NCBI GenBank assembly: GCA_002989075.1
Contig: PSQN01000003.1
Coordinates: forward strand, 62,001 to 126,000
Length of the DNA: 64,000 bases
Origin: Arthonia radiata
Lineage: Eukaryota; Ascomycota; Arthoniomycetes; Arthoniales; Arthoniaceae
Reading direction: 5' to 3'
The notes under the pieces are model-generated. The model ran no database searches. It saw only the letters and a list, made by a program, of their open reading frames with translations, and was not told the DNA's origin. This document shows positions 22,220 to 34,104 of this stretch, piece after piece (position 1 is the stretch's first letter; every line of letters starts with the position of its first letter). Both the position numbers and the translations under genes were made by a program.

Positions 22220-23562
22220 ATGGCAGAAGCCAAAGATCTGCTGCCCGCCTCGCCTTCTCTCGCAACCTACACAACCGCCAAGCCACCATGCTGTCTCGCA
22301 CTTCTCTCCAACAGACCCGTTCTCCTGGCAGTGGGCATGTACGAGCTGGCTTCGGAGCCTGGCCCATCGGACGAGCTTGGTCAGCCTGCGCAAATGCCAG
22401 GACCCGCGCAGCGCAGAACTGGCGCTATCGCCATCCTACAAGTCGAGGAAACCCCCGAAGGTACTCCACGCATCGAAATGCATGCGCCAACTGGGATATA
22501 GCGTCCTCGGTGTTTTGCTGACGCTCGCTCAGCGTTGCCCACCTCGACACCGACTGGGGCATCCTGGACCTGATCTTGCTTACTCCGACCGCGTCCACGT
22601 TCAATTTCGATCAAACTCCGGCCTCCACGTTGGCGGCGGCGACGTCTGTAGGCACCATGGCTATCTTCACTTACGACCCTACCGCTTCCCCCATATCGCC
22701 CCTTCGTCAAACGCACTCTTTTCGCGTCGGCGCGCCTGATGAAGTGATAACGCAAGTCCGCCTGCACCCAGAGCACAGCGACATGCTCGGTTTCACCACA
22801 GCCGCAGGCCGTGTATGCTTGCTCACGTCAGGTTCTGAGGTGTTGGACAGCGCAGGCACAAGCCCAAGCTTCCGTACCCTGGAGCTCGACGTGAAGGCGG
22901 CGGTGACCGACGTATACCAACACACTCTCGAAGCATGGACACTCGCCTTCCAGTCCGATGTCGTGATCTCCGGCGGTGACGACGCGGTGCTGGCTTCCCA
23001 TGAACTCCCAGCAGGTAGTCAAGATGACATATATACAAACTGGACTGATCGCAGGGCCCACTACGCCGGCGTGACTGCTTTGCTACCCATCCAGCTCATA
23101 GAGCACCGCGAGCCCACACTGCTAATCACGGGCAGCTACGACGACCGCATCAGGGTGCTGAGTCAGCGGTCTCAAAGCGAGCCCCTGCGGTCGAGAGTAC
23201 TGGCTGAGCACGATCTGGGAGGTGGCGTCTGGAAGATCAAGTTGCTCCGTCTTGTGCCTCCACATTCCGGACTCGGCGATCGGTGGATCATCAGGCTTCT
23301 AGTCTGCGTCATGTACGCTGGCGCTCGCGTCGTCGAGCTGCGCGGCAAAGACGCTGAGAGCGATTGGACGATAGAGGTTTTGGAGAGGTTCGAGGAGCAC
23401 GAGAGTATGTGCTACGGTGGCGAAGCATGGGAAGCCAGACCGGATGAGGGAGTTGGTAGTGGGGACTGGAGAGACTGGACGATTGCAACGTGTAGTTTCT
23501 ATGATCGGAAGCTGTGCTTGTGGCGATTTGAGGAGCCGATGCATGGGTTTGTTGCGACATAA
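22220..23562 (+). CDS. DPH7: Diphthine methylesterase DPH7/RRT2 (WD-repeat), splice phase unresolved
   Basis: DPH7 removes the methyl group from methylated diphthine on elongation factor 2, a late step of diphthamide synthesis in the cytosol. Exon 1 from ATG 22220 holds LLAVGMYELASEP and RRTGAIAILQVEE. The main exon, about 22533-23562, holds WD-like repeats with VVISGGDDAVL, LLITGSYDDRIRVLS and the family-typical ending TCSFYDRKLCLWRFEEP. The obvious intron 22461-22532 (GTACTC ... CTGAC ... CTCAG) does not join the two frames: exon 1 ends in phase 1, whereas exon 2 needs phase 2. Without it, exon 1 stops at TAG 22499. A one-base error or indel, or an unusual intron, is implied. The family call is firm; the exact model is not. 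Confidence 0.8.
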
Positions 23563-23952
23563 AATCACCATGGGTATTATCACCCGGCATATTCATTGCT
23601 GAATGTTCACATCGGGAAGCTCTGGCCACTGCATGGTGATGCTCTAGCCATCTCATGGCAAGGTCTCTTCCATCCTACGATATGTTTTCTGAAGGTCCAC
23701 AGTGACTGCGGCCTATTTGCTTCGTTGCTGGTGAACGCTTCGGTACGCGTCGCTCAACCATGGAGTGGGGAGCGCCCTCTTATCCTCCACGTGAGATGCT
23801 GTCCCCTCGTCGTACTTTGCATCATCAGCAAGATTGTATGCTCCCGTCATTTTGTCATCGGGTTGTCCCGCCTTGAGTCTGCACATTAAACGTTGTGGCT
23901 TCTTACCATACGACACCATCCATCTCATCTCATCACACACCCCACACACCAC
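23563..23952. other. Convergent intergenic stretch
   Basis: This stretch lies between the 3' ends of DPH7 (plus) and SRP14 (minus). No gene was seen. Both transcripts must terminate here. Confidence 0.4.
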
Positions 23953-24553
23953 TCACTCTCCACTCTCCTTCTTTCCCCCCTTCTTCTTCGATTTCTTCTT
24001 CTCGCGCTTCTTCAACGCCGTCATCCCCTCCCTGCAGACACCGGCGTACCGCTCAAAGAACGCATCAACTACGATTCGTCAGCGCAGTCTTCCAACGTCT
24101 CCATCCTGGCTTGGCTTGTCCACGGGATGTAAACTCACGCTCCGCCAGCTCAACAACCGTACTAATCTTCACCTTGCCCTCCTTCCCCTTCCTCACCTTC
24201 CCACTCTTATCCTTATCCGTGCCTACGCCATTCGTTGCGCGCACTAGTACCGGCGCTGGCGGGAGAGATGGTAGGTCGAAGGGGTCGAAGCCGAGGGCGC
24301 TGTCGGGGCGGTCTGTTGCGTTTCCATCTGTGTCCGTTTTTGTATTTGATGTGGATGTGGAAGTAGAGGGTTGGAAAGAAAGCCGCTTCTGAGTGAGGTA
24401 GATGGAGCCGTGGGATTTGGATTTGCGGGTTTCGAAGAGGGCGGTGAGACGGGTGAAGAACTGGGGGTGTTAGTCAGGAGACCGGAGACGGCGCTGTGGG
24501 TTCTGTACTTCGTCGTGGGAGAGGTGGCCGGAGAGATCGTGGTCTGTGGACAT
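23953..24553 (-). CDS. SRP14: Signal recognition particle 14 kDa subunit, SRP14
   Basis: SRP14 belongs to the Alu domain of the signal recognition particle, which slows translation while a ribosome is carried to the ER. Three exons, 24509-24553, 24139-24460 and 23953-24068, join in phase (introns of 48 and 70 bases with CTGAC branch sites), giving 160 residues. The spliced start reads HLSHDE joined to FFTRLTALFETRKSK, then HGSIYLTQKR. A linker of about 45 polar residues is followed by GKVKISTVVELAE joined to LDAFFERYAGVCREGM and a strongly basic lysine tail (TALKKREKKKKSKKKGG), as in other fungal SRP14. The internal polar insert is longer than in animals. The gene is complete. Confidence 0.88.
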
Positions 24554-24795
24554 GTTGGGCGGTACTGATATACAACGTTTGTGGGCTGTGAGCGTCTTTG
24601 AGATGTGGGCTATGTTGGCAGGGTATGCGCAGATGTGCCAAATTTGACTTGGTCGTGAACGTCGAAATCGAATTTAGACATTGATGAAGACAACATCGTA
24701 ACAGTCTAAGAAGTACATCTCGATATCGACAAGTTCAAAATGATGCTATACACGCTGGACTACACCTCTTCACACTATCATCACCACTACCAAAC

Positions 24796-26263
24796 CTACT
24801 TACTCACAAACGCACAACTCCCCAAGTCCCTCTTCTTCACCTCCGTCGCCCGATCCGGACTGATATCAAAGTCAAAGATATCCACCGGCAGCCCCAACGT
24901 CGTACACGCGTTCGGAATATCTACCAACCCCGCCAGATGCCCCTGGATCGGTGCGCAAGACAGCAGCAGGTACACCTGATAATCGCTGTAGCCATACCTC
25001 CGCAGATACTCGATGCATCTTAGCGTCGCCTGCCGGTACGCCACCGTCGCGTCCATGTAATGCTGCTTTCCGTTCTCATCGACGCTGAAGCCTTCGAAGT
25101 AGATGTACCGTCCCGGACCGAAATTCGGTTCCACCGGTCCAGGCACGTAGATCGGGCTCTTCATGCCCATGGCCGCCATGCCGTCTTTCATGACCGAGAA
25201 CTTGAGCGTGATGACGCCAGCCATTTCGATCGCGCCACAGAACGAGATCTCCCCATCACCCTGCGAGAAGTGCAAGTCGCCAACTGAGAACTTCGCGCTG
25301 GGCACGTGCACGGGGAGGTAGACCTTGCTGCCGCGGCTGAGGTTCTTGATGTCGCAGTTTCCGCCGTGCTCGGGGCGGCCGGGGATGGTTCTTGCGCCTT
25401 CTTTGCCGACTTTATCTTTCACGCCGCCGGTAGCAGAGCCTGCATGCACGTTTTGCGGCTCCGGCGGCTTGGCCACGTCGCGATCCATGTGCGCACACGC
25501 GCTGATGAGCTCGCCCTCGCGCTTGTTCCATGTGTCCAGCACCTCCTGGCTGGGCGCACACCCCAGAATACCCGGGTGGATGAGCCCGGCGAAGCGAACG
25601 CCGGGGAGGTGGCGCGAGCTGCAATGGATGCCCTCGAAGTCCCAGATGGCTTTCGCGGCGTGCGGGTAGAGCTCGTCGAGGAAGCCGCCGCCGTTCTTGC
25701 GGTCGAAGACGCCGGTGAAGCCCCAGGGTTGGGATTGGAAGGGTTGGACGTCTTGAATTTCGACGACGAGGACGTCGCCTGGGCTGGCGGTGTCGATTTC
25801 GAAGGGTCCTGCGAGGGTGAGATTAGTAAGAAGCGTGGTGATGGAATGATGGGTAAATGAGAGAGGTACCGGTGAGGTAGTGGATCTTGGTGAGGTCGAC
25901 ATTCTTCATGTCGTCGGCGGAGTCGTTGTTGCCGATCTGACCGCCTGTCCAGTCGACGCATTCGATCTGATGATCATGGTGAGCTCTGAGCGATGTCCTG
26001 AGTCTTGGCATGTGTTCGTACCTTGACGACCTCACCATTCTGGATCTTGCCGGCAAATGGAACTGCATGATGTTAGTGTGCCTTCAAGTTGCTGCACTAG
26101 ATGCTGAGCCATCTGACCATCAGGGTGCCAGCGGTTCTGCGGGCTGTCAGCGAGATGTCTCAGATCAGGTGGTGCAGCATTGACGCACATGCAAGACTTC
26201 CTGCTGATCGGCAGGCTGTTTCAGGTCGACCTTTGCGGCGGTGCGTATTTCGGACAGTCCCAT
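24796..26263 (-). CDS. Formamidase (FmdA/AmdA family)
   Basis: Formamidase hydrolyses formamide to formate and ammonia and serves nitrogen use. Five exons, 26189-26263, 26118-26136, 26022-26062, 25870-25966 and 24796-25808, splice in phase to 414 residues, close to the family's usual length. The start reads MGLSEIRTAAKVDLKQP, exons 2-3 give NRWHPDVPFAGKIQNGE, and exon 4 has IECVDWTGGQIGNNDSAD. The large exon carries PFEIDTASPGDVLVVEI, HPGILGCAPS, RPEHGGNCDIKNLSRGSK, HFSQGDGEISFCGAIE and MDATVAYRQATLRCIEYL, the family's metal- and substrate-binding blocks. One exon is only 19 bases. Complete, with no damage seen. Confidence 0.92.
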
Positions 26264-26904
26264 GATGGCTTTCAACTGCTTGCACACGTCTGATGCTGCT
26301 TCGGTGTCTTCCAGCAATTATATCAGTATTTCTTGAGCGCGAAACAGTAGGATCGAGCGCCTCAGAACAACGAGATGCCCATCGCGGGGCTCGATGAGGG
26401 GCACCAAGTACCGCGCATTTGGGTCGAACCCTTGGCTTTGAAGAGTCCTGAGATGTGCCGAGCAGAAAGTCAAGGTAAGATAAGGCGCTCTGCTCCTCTT
26501 ATCGCTTTGTCCAGAGCTTGTATAAGGAGCACCTCAAACGAGAAGGTCCTTTTGGGAGCTCTGGTGGGGTATGTGTCTCAAAGGGGACTAGCTAGGTGCT
26601 CGATCGGATAGAGCACGTGTTTGGGGCTGAATGCTCTTATCCGGTCACTAGCGTGCGATTTGCTCAGCGCCAATGTAGTCCCAAGGAAATTGTCAGAGTC
26701 AGATCAGAAGAGCTGGCTGTCCATCTGCTCACGAAGGTACGTCCAGAGCTTGTTGGCTGAGTGCGGTGGTGATCGTATCGGACACGCTCCGTGTCTACAT
26801 GGCTCCGCTGGGCGTGCGGGTCCTACTAGCTGTGCTAGGCTTCGTAAAGACCAAAGTCTTCGGTAATGCGCCGGAGCCGTTCGTGTCGTCAACCTCCTAC
26901 TAAG
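26264..26904. other. Intergenic stretch, no gene seen
   Basis: This stretch holds the formamidase promoter side (minus-strand gene) and sequence upstream of a dehydrogenase-like tail. Frames at 26375-26866 carry no motif. Confidence 0.4.
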
Positions 26905-27107
26905 CCGATGCAAAAGACGCGATCATCAGTGCAGGCCAAGGCCCGCCCAGTCCGAGTGATAGTGAAGACGTCGGGGTTTTTGCGCAGAACTTGGTGAATG
27001 ACATGCTGGCTGAGAAGTCGGGGAAGGTATACCGCGGGGCGCAGGCGATTACTGTCAAGTGGGCGGTATCATTGCTACCGGGGTGGATAGTGGTGCGTTG
27101 GTAATAT
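26905..27107 (+). pseudogene. 3' relic of a short-chain dehydrogenase (AYR1-like)
   Basis: The frame DAKDAIISAGQ ... VGVFAQNLVNDMLAEKSGKV, YRGAQAITVKWAVSLLPGW and then TAA resembles the C-terminal end of fungal short-chain dehydrogenases of the 1-acyldihydroxyacetone-phosphate reductase type. In these the last 60 residues have (V)FAxxVVxxLL...G.IWRG...KW...LLPxW. The rest of such an enzyme (Rossmann glycine motif, YxxxK site) is not found in the 600 bases upstream, where a stop and unrelated sequence lie. I therefore call it a truncated remnant. It could also be a last exon with a distant upstream part that I failed to see. Confidence 0.45.
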
Positions 27108-27287
27108 TTCCTAGCTACCTTCCACGTGTGCTGATGCTGTACCAGGACAAACTTTTGCCAACAGTGCATGGGCTCCGTTTGGTCAAGACTCCGAGCCGAG
27201 GGTATTGAGCACACGAAGGTGGAGAAGTGAGGACAAACTGGGAGTCAACATTGTGAGAGACGGGGAGTCTCTGACAGTCATGTTCTA

Positions 27288-28629
27288 CTATGAGAACTTC
27301 TTGGAGTGCGTCTTCGGCTCCTTATGATGGTGATCATGCTTATGAGTATCCTTGTCCGTCTTCCTGACATTGAGAGCGTCCAGCTGCGTCATGTCCAGCG
27401 TCAAGAACTTGTTTTTGTTCTTCCATCTTACCTGGCTCTCAATGTAAGCGGCCCTCTCGTCTTCGTGCTCCGGGTTGGGTGGCGGATCAGTGATCTTGGT
27501 GATCAGATACGCGGTAGAAGCTTCCGCAATGCCGTATACAAGGACGCCAACGAGCGGTGTCTTGATCATTATGAAGAAGGCGGCGCCGAAGCCGAAGAGC
27601 ACACCCTCGCGGTCGCGGAACCACTTGCGTTTCTGTGATGATGTATAGGGCACGCGAGTGAAGTACGGTTGGAGCTGGTCATGTTAACGACTATTGCTTC
27701 ACGCACAAGAGCGGTTTTGAGACTCACCAGCTCCCTCATCATTGTTCTGGAAGAAAAGTACGTTTGCAAAAATTTGACCAGATAATGCCTAGGGACGACG
27801 ATGCCAGATGCAAAGATGACAATTGCCGGTAGGGGCCCGACAGCTGTTCTGAAGTAGTAGAAACTGAGCGCCGGCATCACCAGCTTGCCCACGTAAGGGA
27901 TGTACGAGAGTAGCAAGATCGTGAGCGAGAGGAGAGCCTTACGTCCCCAGCGCATAGCAAAGATCTTCAAACCGTCCGCTGTAGTTTTATTCTTCTTGTA
28001 GGGATCTCCGTGGTACTTCTTGAGGTTGTGATAGTACATGCCTCGCAGCTTGGCCGGGTCGTCGGACTTGTGCATATCACTGTATGTCTTGTCGACCCAA
28101 TGCAGAGACTGCATGAACCTGGTCACGTGAGCCGAGACTAACTTTCGAAAGAGCAGAGTTGGATAGGCTCACATGTTATCCAACGCTGGATTCATGAACT
28201 TGAACAAGTTCATGAGGAAGAACGGCACTTGCAGGACCGAATGCTGGAGGAAATGGAGTGCACTGATCACATCGTCGTCCCATGTCGCACCCTCAAGATC
28301 CATCACCGAGCCTAGTCCGAGGAAGGTCATCCTGACGATGATCATGGGCAGGGAGACGATGGCTTGAATGATGATGCCGACGGCCACGGCCAGCGCGGCT
28401 TGGCGGTAGTGCTCATGCTTGAAGATATCTGGGTTCTGCAGCGCTCTGTGGGCTGTATGTGCACATCAGTCCTCTGCCATTGAGGGAGTCCGCGCGATAC
28501 CATGGCGTACCTCCGACGAACGTCAATTGAGCGCTAGTGAGTACATGTCAGCAAGGAAGCACTATCTCACGGTCGATTGTTGGCTTTTGCGTACCCTCTC
28601 AGAATGGCGTTGGGGTCGAAGTTGGCCAT
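27288..28629 (-). CDS. UsgS-type transmembrane protein
   Basis: Five exons, 28595-28629, 28511-28533, 28173-28452, 27728-28118 and 27288-27674, join in phase to 371 residues. The spliced N-terminus MANFDPNAILRG, AQLTFVGAHRALQNPDIF matches my memory of the fungal membrane protein named UsgS in Aspergillus. Hydrophobic segments are visible at AVGIIIQAIVSLPMIIVRM, LLSLTILLLSYIPYVGKLVM, AIVIFASGIVV and FGFGAAFFIMIKTPLVGVLV. The topology resembles EI24-like proteins. The C-terminus is polar with a histidine/lysine tail (HKHDHHHKEPK). The biochemical role is unknown. Complete, with no damage seen. Confidence 0.82.
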
Positions 28630-29444
28630 TGCGGATTTCAAGGTGTTTATTCGAGCCGTCACCGACAGGTCATGCGTACTTGCAAAGATGTAGACGACAT
28701 TCCGAGCCAGACGCCAAACGATTGAAGGATAATGTGTTGATAGGTGGCATCTGGTCGGATTGGAGGTCGGCTACGCTAAGCTGCTTTCGGAGAGCTCGGC
28801 CGAATTGGTGGGCCACCCAGGCTCCTTCTTTCTTCATATTTCTTCCAGTCCGCCACGAATCTTTGAGAAATTTGGTCGTCAAGTCGTGTCCCCAGTTCTG
28901 CGGCGTAATCTCGAAGATACCGCTGATGCGAAGAGCGATAACAGTCTGGCAGATGTATGTTGGAGTTCTGTTCCCAGTTGCCTGCTCACATCACTGTACT
29001 TGCATGCCAGACTGAACAATGCACATGTACCACGGCGTGAGATCTTAAAAAGCCCATGTCATGATTTAGGAAATGAGCGATGATATCACTCGCTTTCGCA
29101 CGGACTTCCCTACGTTTGAGAGTCGTGCAAGACCTTTCAGACGAAGACCTTTCATACGATCTATCGACTAGAACACTTGATAACTCGCTAGTCACTGAAG
29201 GGTCCTGTGTACATATACATGGAGACCTCTGGAAGAGCCAATCATTTCTCCTCTAACATAAGCATATCTGCCTCGCCGACCCCGCTTCATTGTGCCACAG
29301 TCACACAGAGCTGAGAGCTCGTTCTTATGAGTCCATGTCGAAAGGAGAAAGAGCAGTGTTGGAGGTGTTTTTAAGAAGTTTCATCCTGTCCTAAAGCTCG
29401 CACGCTGGACATCTGGACAGAGTCGACAGAAGTGCTGCGCTCTG
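28630..29444. other. Intergenic stretch between divergent genes, with a dispersed repeat
   Basis: This is the shared upstream region of the UsgS gene (minus) and the NACHT gene (plus). It contains one copy of the dispersed repeat at 28733-28806. Otherwise I saw no gene. Plus-strand frames at 28419-29083 run over the repeat and lack motifs. Confidence 0.45.
28733..28806 (+). repeat. Dispersed repeat, copy 1
   Basis: About 74 bases closely match 34556-34617. The shared core includes GTGTTGAT(A/G)GGTGGCAT, GAGGTCGG, CGCTAAGC(T/C)GC and CTTTCGGAGAGCTCGGCCGA. A weaker match extends some 50 bases to the left in both copies. No terminal inverted repeat was seen. Confidence 0.6.
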
Positions 29445-32400
29445 ATGGACCCAGCGACGGCCTTCCAGCTTGCTTGCGGTGCCCCAAAGCTCATCGAGTT
29501 TGGCGTTGCGACCGTCAAAGCTTTCAGCGACATCTATAAAAGCAAGTCTTCCTTAGACTCTGAAAACGAGCGCCTTGACCATGAGACGCGTCTTCTGGAC
29601 ACGACCTGCGCGAGTGTTCTGTCTCGACTAAGCGCGTCTAAGCAAGCACAATCGAGTCCAGAACACGTGCACTTGCGAGGCATCGCTAAAGACTGCGGTC
29701 GACTGTCCCAAGACCTCGTAAACAGACTCGACAAACTCAAACTGAACGGCCCTCAACGCAAGCGTGATGTGCCTGGACAATGGTGGAAGCTCAAGCGCGA
29801 GAAAGGAAAAACCGGACAGACTCAAACACACCTCAAGCGATGTCAGGGTCTATTGGATACTCAGATGCTCGTCCAGATATGGTAGGTGTTTGCATATCTG
29901 GTCCAACGAGGCAGATCGCAGCTGACGTGCCGCAGCCGCGATCTTGACACGGGCAATGTGGAGCAGTCAAAGAAGATACGGGAGGTTGATCTTGGATTGA
30001 TCCAGAGCCTCGACGTCTTCAAGCAGATGAACCAGGATTTTCAGGTAGTCGTGGCAAGTATTACCGTGGATATCCTAGACAAGGTCAAACTTGAAGGAGA
30101 GGTATGCTACAGTCTCTGTCCGGTGAGACTATGATAACAACAGTGTAGGCGACTCGACTTCTTCTCCTGCAGAACAGGAGTGAGGCACACTATCAGAGCT
30201 TTCTACAAAGCCTCGGCTTCCCGACCATGACTGCACGTCAAGAGAGCGTCGACGAACCTTATCCAAAAACATTCAATTAGTTGTTAGAGCCCCCAAAAGA
30301 CAACATAGCTCGCGCCGAGTTTCTTTCGTGGCTTCAAGAAGGACGTGGCATGTTCTGGATTAGCGGTAAACCCGGAAGCGGCAAGTCAACAGTAGGCAGC
30401 TCATCTGCGTTTGCGCAGTACATTTGCTCGATGCCAAGATGCTAACCAAGATCAGCTCATGAAATTCTTGATGGATCACCCGACATTTAGGTACATCAAT
30501 ATGTCAGCATATCGCTATTGCACTTGCTCCCCACTAATTGACTGCATGAGGCTGTGGCGACTAATTCACTTCCCAACCCAGGCATTGATTGAAGCTCTAG
30601 CTGACTCCTTCTGGCAGTGATACCCTTAAAACCTGGGCAGAGCATCGTAAACTTGTCGTTGCGACGTTCTTCTTTTGGCGAATCGGCGATGTACATCAGA
30701 AGTCGATCAATGGTCTGCTCCGTTCGCTCCTGCATCAGATGCTATCGGAGCACCCACCACTTGCTCGAAACCTTGGATCCAAATCGCCACGAACACATCA
30801 AGATTGGACAGTCAACCGTCTAAAGGCCACGATCTTTGCCGTATTTGGTCAGGCTAAAACCGACGGCATTAGGGTGTGTCTGCTTCTTGATGGACTGGAT
30901 GAATTCGAAGGCGATAGCATAGAGCAGGCGTCGCTGATGAACGTACTTCAAGACCTCGTCAAGCATCAGTACGTCAAAGCGATAGTCTCAAGCCGGCCAG
31001 AGACGTTGTTCGTGCAACGTCTTTCTTTGTACAAGAGCTTGCATCTCCAGGATCTTGTCCGCGAGGATATCAAAAATTACGTGAGGGGTAGATTGTTCGA
31101 AGAACCGTTGATGTTGCGTTATAGCGTAAGTCCGTGTTTTTGTTTTCATCCCAGCCAGACCGGTACCTTTTAGAACGAAATTGGCCGCTGGTCTTCATCC
31201 TTGGTTGGCAGCAGTCGTACTTTATTCGATCGCTGACATGTAATACTAAAAATGTGGCCCTAGAAACCTGAATCAGATCCCGTGGCAACTCTCGTTAACG
31301 AGGTCACTAACAAGGCTGATGGTGTTTTCTTATGGGCTCGAATGGCACTACATGATCTCATCAAGGGTATATGGGCTAAGGATACCATGGAAATTCTTGA
31401 GCACCGATTGGAGCATTTGGACAGTACCCTGAACGCGATATTCGAGCAACTTCTGGAACGGGTTGACCCCGTGCATCAAATCAGCGCTGCGAATTACCTC
31501 ATATTTGTGAAGAGCTGGTCCGATAGGGAAGCATACCGAGGAGATCGACTGACAACACTGCACATAGCCTTTGGGTGCCATGAAGGATTAAGTGCGGAAT
31601 TAGAAAGACTGACACTTGCCGGCCAACCTAAATGCGCCGAACGTGAAGCTTTGGAGCAGTGCAAGCGGCGACTTAATGACATCACAACGTCGCTCCGCAG
31701 TCAATGTGCAGGAATGCTTGACGTCCGAAACGGTCGCTCAGGCTCTACATCTCGGCAGGAAGATATACAGCTTCCATACTACGAGTCTTGCGCACGTTTA
31801 GGTCTATCTTCGCTTAGCTGGATATGTTACTATTTCTAGGTGAGTCCTTTCGATATCGCGATATGACTCAATCAGTTCCATCACGCGGAAAGTCGGGGAG
31901 ATTATCTCATGCTGCGGGGAACACTCCTAAGTAGCAGGGTTGATGTGTAAAATCGATATCTGAAAGTGACGGGACGAGTACGGTAACGTCCATGGCAAGG
32001 CCGCAAGGGTGGTCGCAATACATTAGCCACGTTCCGGACAAAATCGCGCCCTCTATCATTCTTGCACTTGCTTTCCTTTGAACGTTAGATAGGGCTGACA
32101 ACAACACCAGAATTCTATGAACGTACGGATCATCCATCGAAGCGCTTGGGAGTTTTTAGACCACAACCCACAAGGCCAAGGTTTCCTTGGAAAGGCATCA
32201 CTGTCATCATCTCAGCTCGCTGCAGTAGTGGTCAGTGCCAAGGAAGGTGGTGCTCGCTGTAGTCTCCATCTTTTTCAAGAGCTTACCATTGGGTTGATAG
32301 AGCAAAGCGAAAGGAGCTCTGGGGTGATCCGCGTCCCTTTTAAGCTGAATCCAGTGCAGCAAATGGCGTTATCGTCTCTCAGTCTGGACTATTCCCAAGC

Positions 32401-33529
32401 TTTCTTTCAAGAACGCAGATTTGCGTGTCAGTCGCTTACTCTAGCCAACCATCAAAGCCTTGAGAAAAGACGACGATGGCTCACGGCAGGCTTGCAGCGT
32501 CTTTCACAGGCACTGCGATCTAACAAGCTTGAATTTGTCTTGATCGTAGACAACAGAAGGGTAACGTATTGCTACTGGGACCTGTTAATGCACCTTCTAC
32601 CGCTCGTTGGTGTGCTTCCCGTTGGACATATATCTCTTCTCTCTATAATCAGCGTGGGCTTCAGCCTCTCCTACACGCTGGATGTATTGAATAACGAACA
32701 TGACCTGCCGCTCGGCGAGCTTTTCAATGCGGCTATTTGTGGCATCATGCGGATATTGCGGTTTCATTTGGATTCCGATTACAGACACCAGCTTCTTTGT
32801 GGACTAAACCTCATAGAAAAACTTTTGGAATTGGGTGCACTGCCAAACAGCTCATGCACGAATATTCTGTTCCATCCAAAAGGGTTGTATGAGTCGAGAT
32901 CATACGCTAGGCCACTTCTGGGGAGCGTCACTAACTGGCAGCGGTATCTTCCTTGCCTCGAGTGGCTCGCTAGATGCTTGGTGAAGGCTTCAGAAGACTG
33001 CACCGAGATCTACGAACGAGCGCTCGAAGTAGCGGTCTCTTTCTTGGAGCACGGGGCCGACGTCACCGCCACCATGGTGTGGGTCTTTGACCCGTACGAC
33101 AATTGGCTTGGGTCCAGAGTAGAGCCGGGCTCGCGTGCGCGATGGGTCATGTTTGCTCAGGAGCCTCTGGGCCAAGTCATACAACGTTTCAACTCTCGGA
33201 CTGCATGTACGAACGAGACACTGAGCCATATGATCGATCAAAACGGCAACATTCGAGGTTTCACCATCAGCAGAGTCGAAAGCTTCGTGGACTTCTCATA
33301 TAAGGTTGAGGCGAACAAGAGTGGGTATGCAGAGTCTGTGACTGATATTTTCACGGATGAACAGCAGAGGCGTTTGAGTCACCTGGGGGAACGGTTCGCG
33401 AACCTGGAGTGGGAGACGGACTTTGATGCCGCGCCATATACCGAGATCTTCCCAGCTCTGAATGATGCGGTTCAAGAAGTGCTGCGAGTAAATGGGGTAG
33501 ATGTCGACGACGGCTACGGTACTGATTAG
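29445..33529 (+). pseudogene. NACHT/STAND NTPase (NLR-like) with two in-frame TAG codons
   Basis: Fungal STAND proteins are signalling NTPases linked to non-self recognition. Exons worked out in phase: 29445-29881, 29936-30101, 30149-30391, 30456-30490, 30618-31125, 31264-31839 and 32111-33529. Order: helical N-terminal domain typical of fungal STANDs (MDPATAFQLACGAPKLIEFG); Walker A GMFWISGKPGSGKST; LMKFLMDHPTF; LVVATFFFWRIG; Walker B-type VCLLLDGLDEFEGD; sensor VKAIVSSRPE; a region with DGVFLWARMALHDL; VRIIHRSAWEFLDHNP; then a long C-terminal region without clear repeats. TAG at 30278-30280 lies where relatives have the W of KTFxW(I/L)(F/L)EPP. TAG at 31837-31839 is the last codon before a GTGAGT donor, where CAG is usual. 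Everything else is in frame. It may be a recent null allele. Confidence 0.8.
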
Positions 33530-33662
33530 ATGAGCAAGGCAGACCATGCGTTTCGCCATTTCATGCATGGCACTTCCCGTTTCCAACCTGTGACAATCGA
33601 ATCTCATCACAAGTCTCATCGCAACATCACCGTTACACCTGGAAAAGGGATATGCCGTCATG

Positions 33663-34104
33663 AATGAAGCATATCTAGCTGTACGATCCTTTCATTATAG
33701 AGCACAAGTGCTCCCGCATGCCCCAGGATACGTTCATAGCCTCTCAACTCGCGCCTATGTAGTACATTAGTTCCAGCGCGTTCACGCCCGCTAATCCGAC
33801 TCGAAAGACCTATCTTTTGACAGCAGCAAATCCAGACAGGATGGTGAACATCAACCCATGGCCCCGCATCACACCCACGCATCACGGCGCGTGGTTTTCC
33901 CAAATCGAGGCAAGCCAGCATGTCACCAACTTCAAAGGCCAGGTCCAGCTCAACTCCATTCCCGGCTTTCTCTTGCATATCAATCGCTTGACCACCTCGT
34001 ACGAGCTGCAAGTGTTCTATCACGAGACCGCAGATGGGCCCGAGAAGGACACCAAAATTTCTATCAGTAAGGAGGTCTACCATCAGCTCAACGCTCGACC
34101 GTAG
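33663..34104 (+). CDS. Possible small hypothetical gene
   Basis: A first exon from ATG 33663 (MNEAYLAVRSFHYRAQVL) could splice at a GTAGTA donor near 33762 to a second exon ending at 34104. The second exon frame reads NINPWPRITPTHHGAWFSQI, VQLNSIPGFLLHIN and YELQVFYHETADGPEKD, and has a protein-like composition. The phase of the junction was not settled, and no family is recognised. The minus-strand frame over the same bases (33658-34083) is judged a shadow. Confidence 0.3.

Noticed and set aside
25306-25860. Long plus-strand frame (184 codons) opposite the formamidase gene
   Set aside because: It is a shadow of the GC-rich coding strand. The minus-strand frame carries the full family motifs and splices in phase.
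30392-30617. Apparent breakdown of the NACHT gene after Walker A
   Set aside because: Two introns (30392-30455 and 30491-30617) restore the usual LMKFL ... LKTWAEHRKLVVATFFFW order in frame.
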